NCBI RefSeq assembly: GCF_032854445.1
Contig: NC_088299.1
Location: 15,495,608-15,559,607, forward strand
DNA: 64,000 bases
Source of the DNA: Liolophura sinensis
Taxonomy: Eukaryota > Mollusca > Polyplacophora > Chitonida > Chitonidae
Direction of reading: 5' to 3'
Each line of letters starts with the position of its first letter. The stretch's first letter is position 1. Positions 56,111 through 64,000 of this stretch are shown piece by piece. Both the position numbers and the translations under genes were made by a program. The notes beneath the pieces are model-generated. The model searched no databases. It was not told the origin of the DNA and saw nothing but the letters and a program-made list of their open reading frames with translations.

Positions 56111-57810
56111 ATAACAAACTGTGTCCATCCAAGAATATGTACTAGCGAACTTTTTTGTACACAGATCCTCCTTCACGTTTTGCTTGTGGCGATAATCTCG
56201 GAAAAGCGATTATATCCTCAGCAAATATTCAGAGTGTATATGTAGTGGTTTTCCAGTCACTGTTCTCGGTATATTTATTTGGCTTCCACACTGCGAGAAC
56301 AACGGTACATTGCATTATTAATAGATGTACATGCACTTGAAAACACACATACATTTTTTTTATTTCTATCCACTTGTCGGCCTTTTGTTTTTAATTCCAA
56401 AGCGTTGATAGAAAAACTCAATCCACGAAATAAAAATATCACAAATTATAGGCGAGGTGTACAGCGACGCTGTGTAAGTGATTTGTCCACACGGAGAAGC
56501 TGTCACATTTTGGTACGAAAATGTCTTGGTAAATTTGTCCATCCACCAATATAAATAGCACCAAAATTTAATTCCACACATTTTCTAGTGGCATTTGGCC
56601 TCGACTACACGTATGCCGGCACATAAACGTCATGTCAACAGAGCAGGCGCAAGGCGGTGTTGGGCTGGAGTACTTTCTCCTCAAATTTTACTAGCTTTGA
56701 TGCCTCACCCATCGCTCCCAGCCACGTAAATCCATTGGGATACAACAAGAAACTTCTCAGACCTGACACTGACAGCAGTGAAAGAGTGAAATCCGTGGTG
56801 AAACGTCATAAAAGAAGCAACATTCTGGTACTTTCACGCGCCCCCTAGCTGTGTAGTTGTCACCGCGATCTCTTGAAGACTCACATGAAAGACGTTCAAC
56901 ACTAAATGAAACTTGGGCAAGAAAGGCACCACATAATCCACACCTCCTTTGAAGTTTCATAGCGGGTTTGGTTACAAGTACGGGAGCTAAATCAACTTCT
57001 TGCGTAAAGACAGCAGCAAACGTCAAAACGTGTTGACATCAAATCCAGATCTTACTATATTACTGTTTAGTAAAGCCAGACACAACCTGGAGGTTGTTGT
57101 CGTAGGTACGTATATATACCTTAGCTCTAAACCTATAGTGAAAACAACTGATTGTAACGAGAAATTACATATACTTTAATTACACTTATATAGGTATTAA
57201 TAACAGCTTGGCGTTTGCGACCCCAAAAAATAAAGTAAAACAAATGTTAACCTTCATTTGTTACAAGCTGTTTATAATAATATATAATGACTTACTGTAA
57301 ACTATATACAATGACTTATTGTAAAATACATAATCCATCGTGCATGTCCATATATATTATAATGGAAATCTTTTTTTTTTTCAAGATCAAAAAAAAAAAA
57401 TGTTTTCAAGAACTAATGCAACACGAACCATATTCAAAGTTGTGTGTGTCAATATGGTGAGAGAAGTTTGCGTCCCAGCTAGCCTTGGGAAATTAAAACC
57501 ACAAACTTTAAACACTATCCGATACTCTGTCAAACTGTAGACAGCTCAGCACACCGGTTAGCGGTTATTCCCGGCTAGGGGTTCATTACCACAAGGGAAA
57601 TCGTGATTTTATCAAGGTCGGAGCAAAAGCCCCACAATCTCCCTAACGGTGCATCTCAAATCGGCTTTAGCTGCTTGTATGTAATAAGTAGTCTACTTAG
57701 CTTCACAACACAGTCTAGCCAGCTCAAGTTTGTAAGACCCTACACCCAGACGGGCAATCAACACCCCGCTTAAGTTTAACCTCTTCGTCTAAAACTGTAG
57801 GCCTAAAGAC

Positions 57811-57977
57811 ATATATCTATATAGATAAGTCTATATTACACTTCATGTAAAAATAATCAACCCTCATTTTTCATAATCTACTTATCTTCAAAAATAAATA
57901 TATCTATATAGATAAGTCTATATTACACTTCATGTAAAAATAATCAACCCTCACTTTTCATAATCTACTTATCTTCA
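57811..57977. repeat. 87-bp tandem duplication
   Basis: Two copies of an AT-rich unit beginning ATATATCTATATAGATAAG are offset by 87 bp. They are nearly identical, with one T/C difference in the 'ccctcattttt'/'ccctcactttt' part. The second copy ends near 57977. The unit starts with the palindromic TATCTATATAGATA. It lies about 560 bp into intron 1 from the candidate exon 1. Confidence 0.93.
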
Positions 57978-58538
57978 ATAGAGGTCTTAACTAAAATTAA
58001 GTCACTTATTAAATCAACAAGGAGATTTCTGTCCATTTTCGAATCAGCAAGAATTTGAATAGTACGACCGTTAAGAGTCCACTTTGCTATTCATCACACA
58101 CATTGCTAAACTTGCCCATATAGTTTGGATACATAGTGTAGGAGCGGGGCCTACACATTCTATATGCAAATTTGGTCATAAGCATTCTTTATTTAATTAC
58201 GCCTGAACTAATTCTCACCGTACCACCTTCTATAACTATTTACTAATTAATTTTTATACCCACAGTAAAACTTATCAAGTGTGTAAGTCCTACAATCTAC
58301 AATTCAGACCCCAATAAACATAGCGCTCCATCTATCTTCTGGCGGGACACTACGGCTGTGGGCCGTGTACAGCGCCCGGGCAGAGGAGCTTGTCAAGCGG
58401 GGCAACTCTACATCGATAGCAGTCCGTTCGCTGTCGGCCTAACCAACGACAGCTAGCTCAGTTAAAAGTTTTAACACACTCGATCGAGTGAATATTACTC
58501 ATGATACTGGTGAAGCAATAGGACTGGAATACACTTAC

Positions 58539-58638
58539 CTTCTCTGCTTTGAGCAATGTGTATATATGTTTGTAAAAGCAGGTATCCCAATAACAGCGGA
58601 GCGAAAATTCGTACACCCTCCGCGCCGCCATGTTTCTG
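58539..58638 (-). CDS. Candidate Eph exon 1 (signal peptide), with a frame conflict at the start codon
   Basis: The minus strand has a consensus donor GAAG|gtaagt after 58539. The frame ending one base into a codon, as exon 2 requires, is open from 58638 after a TAA at 58641-58639. It contains RIFAPLLLGYLLLQTYIHIA, a good hydrophobic signal-peptide core, and ends SRE plus G. Joined to exon 2 this gives ...REV-VLLDTTT, as in Eph receptors where Glu-Val commonly precedes the LLD motif. The difficulty is that this frame has no ATG. The only well-placed ATG (58631-58629, context aaacATGG) reads MAARRVYE in another frame and would run into a stop in exon 2. One extra base or two missing bases between this ATG and the hydrophobic stretch would put an Arg-rich n-region ahead of the core. 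An assembly error, an allelic indel, a further 5' exon spliced just upstream, or a non-AUG start could each explain it. Location and function are inferred from phase and composition. Confidence 0.55.
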
Positions 58639-58639
58639 T

Positions 58640-58760
58640 TACTGCTACTCGACTCACAGCTTGCACATGCTCACTGTGCTCATGGCTTATGAATATGCAT
58701 GAGTCAATTTTGCGCTCCGCTGCATCCAATGAGTGCTGGGCTACCCCTGCTGCTTTTGTC
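58640..58760 (-). promoter_or_regulatory. Putative Eph promoter and 5' untranslated region
   Basis: This sequence lies directly upstream of candidate exon 1. It carries a CCAAT box on the plus strand (58726-58730), a perfect AP-1 type TGAGTCA (58700-58706) and an overlapping ATGCAT (58695-58700). It sits inside a CpG-containing stretch, about 58320-58990, that contrasts with the CpG-poor introns. No convincing TATA box is seen; the AT-rich piece near 58691-58700 is only weakly similar. The position depends on the exon 1 call being right. Confidence 0.35.
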
Positions 58761-61700
58761 TCTTGCTATGGGCACTGACATTGAAAGTTCCTCGGCTCGC
58801 GAACTGCTGTGTTTTCGTCACCACCATACATCAAATAATGGCCCACGGGAAAAATGCGATGCGAAGGAAGGGCCAAAGCGAGCTTGGGACGGATCAACAC
58901 ACAAAAGACTGGACTGTTTCTGACAAAGGCAAAAGACATACGAGCTTGTTGATCGAAACCAAGTTGTTGGACTGCGCGCCTGAACGACTGTAGTTGTAGA
59001 AATGCCGGAGTCATGGCTTGAGTCATACACTGATAAAGGCCTACCCTAAGTGAACTTAGTCTGCCACATGTAAGACTTCGTTCATGAAGAATAACATTCA
59101 GATTTTCATGTAAATCTGTACGTGTAGAAACATCTACTTTTAGAACGAATATACCCACAGTAAATGTATAACAATACGCAATGTATGTGTATGTGTAGTT
59201 GTTTGTTCCTTTATGTGTGTGGGGTTGTTGTTTTTTGTTGTTTTTTTTTGACTTTCGTTTTTTTATTTATTTATGCGTATTTTTTATTTTATGAATTTCA
59301 GAAAACTACAATGACAAGTTTAAAATTTGGAATTTGCTGATGCTTTAATTCTCTCTCAAAGTTATCTGAAAGATACATGTTTAGAATTGTAGGTTGAGGT
59401 TCTAATAAACTGACAACACGTGCTGCAGGCCTGCATTGTTTTTTAGTATTTGTCATGAATTGGTTTTAATTGTGTATAAGTTTAGAATTGATGCAAAAAG
59501 AACCTGAACAAGTGTTCAGTGGTAATTTCCCTTTATATACTAATGTATTGGAGGCAAACTTTGAGGTTTAAAAGCCGATGTCTGACAGCCTGCCATAAGG
59601 GAATCTACAAACAAAGCATATGACATCATATGAAAAAACACTCCAATATTAATTACAATTAATGGAAGCTGGAAAGAGACAGTATTATTTCTATCAGCCG
59701 TGCATGTTTTTTGTCACACACATTACAATAATTAAAGGTGATCTACACAGATCTGGCGTATCCGTGAAATTGTTTTAGCATGTGTATGAACAGGATTTAT
59801 AAATACGTCGAGACAGTGTTCGGGATTCTGTCGACACACTATCTCCCCGCATCTTTTGGCAGAATGTAATTTGCGTGAAACTAACAGGTAAGATGTCATA
59901 CGGAACTACTCACAAAGCACGCCGATTAACGAATTATGTGCCCTATTAAAGGAAATTAAAATGTACATTCATTTAATGAAATATTTTTTTTTTGCTTGTC
60001 ATGAAAAGTGCAATTTGCCTCTTCTCTCAGTCGAAAACATCCTCCTAAGAAATAACATTCTAGAACATTTCCCCCAACATGATATTCGTATAACTGGGGG
60101 ATTTTACGTGTTATGGTATAGGTATGCAAATGACTGTCAGGTGTTGATTTCGTGTGAATAGCAGATATTTTGATAAAAGACACCTGACTGACAGGGCCAT
60201 AGGCGTGATGATCACTAAACATGCAGAATTAGACAGGTCTGATTCGGCTGGCGGCGTGCAGGGGGCGTGGTTTATTGGCATGCACGAGCAGTAGGCTCAC
60301 AGGAGTATTTCGCAAGTTAAAATTTTTGCCAACATGTTTAAAAGATATCAATATTAAACAGTCGTTTATGCATTCGACTTTGTTATTAAAGGCTGAATAA
60401 TATGAAAGGTTTTCTAATTACACATGCCCTGCGATATGATTTAACAAACATGCAAAATTTGAATGATGTATACAATGTCAAGCTCTTCAAGTGTTCATAA
60501 GTGTGAATATTTCGGATGTAGGCCTAATTTACTATATGTACGCCACCCTATCATAAAGGAATTTACCAGATGAAATGCTGAAAAAACGTATATAACCATA
60601 CCTGAGGCCAGTATATCTGCTTTGTCTATGTGATGTGGACAGGCTGTGTATAACTATGCATCCTTGTTGCAACGACTATATAAAAAGATGAGAACAGATT
60701 ATCTGACAAGGGATAAATGATTTAAAGAAAACGAAGGAAAAACGGAGTTTCAATGCCAACCGTGTGTGCTTCAGCGGGAAATTAAAATCCGTTTTAATCC
60801 CTTATATTACAAGTTGAAGACGGATCGCTGTGGCGACCTTGGCCAAGCTTGTTGGTTTCACCCGCTTGCCTTCGTCTGTGTTGACGCAGAGGGATCACGT
60901 GGTCGAGAAAACTCTCCACTTCAACCATTCTACTCCGGTTGTCTCAGAGGGAACATATTTAGAGACTATATGCTTGAAGCATGTCGGAGTTTTTTTCTCA
61001 AATTCTGCTCAATGCATTGCCGCGAGTATAGATGTTTGTTTTGTAACTGCCAGCTCAGGAATTTCGAAAACTCGACAAAGCAAACTGAATCGTATGTATT
61101 TGTCCATTACATATAAACAAGTCGCTTTAAACTGGAATAATACTGTAAGGTAATCGGTCCTTGCAATTTTGGATAAATAAACAAAAACAATTATAGGCTT
61201 TTCCGTATAATGTCAGACATGTATACGGTCCTGACATTTTTACGGAAGGCCTAATTGTTTCATTTATAACTCATAAAGCATATATTTGCATGATTTTATT
61301 TTCAGCAAAGACGACTGGATAAAGTATCGTGAATATTATGGCTTATCTATGTGCATATTAGAATTATTATTTCTATCATGTTGGATAGTATAGCACGTGA
61401 TGACTACAGACAGATTTGCTGCTCTCATTTTTATCCACTGATAGCAAGTCAAGCACTGCAGATAGGCATTTCACACCACAAATATCTTTGTTTTAGAGAC
61501 ATAAGGACGTGTCTGGGTGGGGAAAACTATGAATGTCTCCCTCGAGGATGCATGTATGAATCATTCACACAGCTATTGTATTATAGTTTTATGTATGTAC
61601 ATCAAAAAACATGATCCCCCAGAAGTTTTAACCGTTTAATACATTTAGCTTGAGGCTTGCATGCATCGTATATTTTGTGGGGTTAACCCGGCATTCTTCA

Positions 61701-64000
61701 TATAGGTATATTTTAAACTAATTTATATTAATTAACAAGCCAAAAAAGTTCGTTGAGGTAGGAAGTGAGATAATGTATTTGCTATATGGGATTGTGGTTA
61801 AGGTGTGTGCCAGGCTTGATCAAGGGAAACGCATGTCAGGTTATGAAAGGCTGTATATAGATAGACCTCTGGGCTCACATCATCGACATCGCCTTTACTT
61901 AGTTTTTTTAATCCATCCAGGAATTTTTATCAAACCGAACGGCCGACTTCTTTTCATAAACAGATTGTTATCATTTTTTTTTCTCAGTGTTATATATATT
62001 TAGCTGTCTTATGGTCTACCCTGACTTACCCTCGCCTCAGTTATAAAGTTCATTTGTTTGAATAAAACATTGCTTAAGAAAAGTTACTGGCATGCCGTGA
62101 CAATGTCTTAATTGCGTTTGGAATACTAATTGTACAAATGATATATACATTTGGGGGAAAAAAGCAAAGGCTATGAAAAAGAATTGATTAAAATTTTCAA
62201 CATGAGTGTTAATGGGCTTTCTTATTGACTGTGCAGAAACACAAACATAATACATATATTTTATGGGTTTTTTTTCATTATTCATAGAACGTCATCTGGC
62301 CGTTCTGCTACAAACAGCAGGTAAACGACAGCACAGAGCTTAGTGTACTCGTAAGCAGTGGATGTTGAGTGATTTTTTTTTTTTTTTATAAATTTTCCAT
62401 CCCACCCCAAATGTTCTTGTTTTAGCACTTATAAGGGATCTGTTTCTCAACTTTCTTAGGCTTTAAGTTTTATAATTCAGACCGACACATGTTATACCGA
62501 TACGTGGGACTCCGCAGCATAGCCTCCCTGGCAAAGAGTGGACCTGTTCAACAGATGGCAAAATAAATTAACTCTGTCACTGGGTTTGCAGAAATTAAGT
62601 GAATTGCAAATCGACTATGATATTTCTGTAATTTCGTTGGATTAATGTCCCTGGGAATGTCATGAGAAGGGTATGTAGACGGGATCTACCCCCAACTCCC
62701 CGCGTCGCTATCCCCACAAGGACTACACCGTATTATAAGAACTTTTGATAAGAATGGAGTCAAATACACGCGCGACTCAGGAAACCATATTAGAATATAT
62801 CATATTTTTTATATCATTCGAAGTACGTCACTCTATTTAGCTCTATCGTATTTACTATACAACTTACAATACATTAACGTTGTCATTACTATACATGAAT
62901 ATAGATTTATAAGGGCATGTACATCTTGTAACATCAAGTTACGATGAAATGATGAAATTTCAGTTCAAAAGCCGTAACAGTGGAACCAGAACAAGTATGG
63001 TCTCTATCCAGTGTAAAGACCTACACATGTTGTATTGTGGAGAAAAAAACCCTTCACTAAAAGCCCCAGGGGAGCGGGTATCTGTTACAACTCGGCTTGA
63101 TTGTTAGGGAAATAGCCGGCTCACTAGGGGGCCTTCTGATTAGCCGCACTCCCTCCCACGGTAATAGTACACTGACACAGAAGTTGGGGGTCCTGCAGGG
63201 CCACCGCCGGCGACTCGGGGATTATATCCACGTAATATATAAACCTATATTTGCACATTCACCTGCGACATCGTATTTAATCGGTCAGGTTCGAATAACA
63301 GACCACAACTCCATTTTAATCCGGGATTATCCGTAAATCCTTGGCACCCCGTCACGCAGAACCATTTTTACTTATGATAGGGCGTGGTTCCCACCTCTAT
63401 ACTCTCTAACTAGAGACTTCTACGTAACATGTGCTACTCTATTACTTCAACATTCACAGTTGTCATACATGGAAGCCGATCTAACGCCGCCCACCCCTTT
63501 CCGGCATCCCCATTCAAAACTGGAGCTTCGGTGCACATTTATACTGTTTACTGCATTAGTCTATTATCTTAAAGAAATGAAAAATGTTTACTAATTTTGT
63601 TTCCCCTTTCCTTTCTTTCTTTTTTTTTTTATTTTGCAAATAGACATACATTTTTTGTTGCGTGATGCAACTTGCCTTTTTTTTTAAGGTAGCCCAGGTA
63701 TATGAAAAGTGCAAGCGACCGCAGTAATTAATTATATTTAATCCACAAAACTGAAAAATCTAAATTTATCTAACGCTTAATTTATTTTCTATAAAATAAA
63801 TAATTATAGGTGAGCATATTTTCGTGTTTCGCTTTTTGTTATCTTTATGGCCATACTCAAATAATTATAACATTATAACAAGTGTCTTTCTGTGTCACCT
63901 AATATTGATACAGTAATGATTCTATACCCATGCATGCATTTCGAGGCTATTTCCTGTCTAAGTCCGACATATACAGCCTTTTCACTATACTATATACTTT
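58761..64000. other. 5' flank upstream of the Eph gene, no gene recognised
   Basis: Beyond the putative promoter I see no exon with a recognisable domain on either strand. Two overlapping plus-strand open frames at 60766-61116 and 60830-61153 (116 and 107 codons) resemble nothing I know and carry no splice or codon support. T-rich tracts occur near 59230-59290, 61970-61985, 62371-62390 and 63621-63632. A GC-richer patch at 63060-63350 has TAATCC-type motifs. A GGGGGCGTGG box, an Sp1/KLF or Egr-like site, lies near 60261. Confidence 0.6.

Larger units (their letters stand above)
34434..58538 (-). other. Eph intron 1 (about 24.1 kb, if exon 1 is right)
   Basis: Runs from the candidate exon 1 donor to the exon 2 acceptor. 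No recognisable coding exon lies inside. It contains a TA microsatellite (34659), blocks of higher complexity near 37621-37920, 39041-39620 and 55875-56110, CpG-richer stretches about 51000-53900, a TG/TA tract (54005), a C-tract (54130) and an 87-bp tandem duplication (57811). Other parts, for example 40000-46000 and 48000-51000, look like plain AT-rich DNA. If the true first exon were elsewhere, for example in the 51-54 kb CpG-rich area, the upper border would move. Confidence 0.55.

Noticed and set aside
58630-58690. Plus-strand Kozak-like gccgccATG followed by MFLLLLLDSQLA
   Set aside because: Stops after 20 codons with no donor. The Kozak match is just the complement of the minus-strand aaacATGGCGGC.
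1-64000. CRISPR arrays, operons, tRNA or rRNA genes, viral or toxin genes
   Set aside because: None is supported. The repeats lack array structure, the only tRNA-like piece is the SINE head, and gene structure is that of an animal.

Overview
The window looks like invertebrate animal DNA. It is AT-rich, has very long introns, microsatellites and a tRNA-derived SINE, and TACATGTA-type motifs recur. The SINE tail ('...GGCGTAAAACACCAAT' followed by AAAT repeats) resembles short repeats I associate with molluscs and other lophotrochozoans. That assignment is from memory and only moderately sure. Nothing points to bacterial, viral or organellar DNA.

One gene can be firmly recognised: the 5' part of an Eph receptor tyrosine kinase gene on the minus strand. 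Exon 3 (1919-2588) encodes most of the ephrin-binding domain and the start of the cysteine-rich region. Exon 2 (34357-34433) encodes the first strands of the ligand-binding domain. Both have clean splice sites and compatible phases. The best exon 1 candidate ends at 58539. It has a strong donor, the right phase, a hydrophobic signal-peptide-like stretch, and the residues '...REV' just before exon 2's 'VLLDTTT'. The good-context ATG at 58631-58629 is, however, in a different frame. FN3 repeats, transmembrane segment, kinase and SAM domains would lie beyond position 1, outside the window.

Layout from left to right: 1-1918, start of intron 3; 1919-2588, exon 3; 2589-34356, intron 2 (about 31.8 kb, with a GT microsatellite, a MITE-like hairpin, the SINE, an exact 48-bp repeat pair and a 27-bp minisatellite); 34357-34433, exon 2; 34434-58538, intron 1 (about 24.1 kb, with CpG-richer, more complex blocks); 58539-58638, candidate exon 1; about 58640-58760, putative promoter with CCAAT, AP-1 and ATGCAT motifs; 58761-64000, upstream DNA with no recognisable gene.

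Most of the window is therefore intron and 5' flank. Most short ORFs here look like chance. Several intronic blocks of higher complexity, with homeodomain-like or Su(H)/RBPJ-like sites, are candidate enhancers of the Eph gene. These are hypotheses that need cross-species alignment or chromatin data. I found no clear undescribed system. The best leads are the exon 1 frame conflict, the regulatory-looking blocks and the repeat families.
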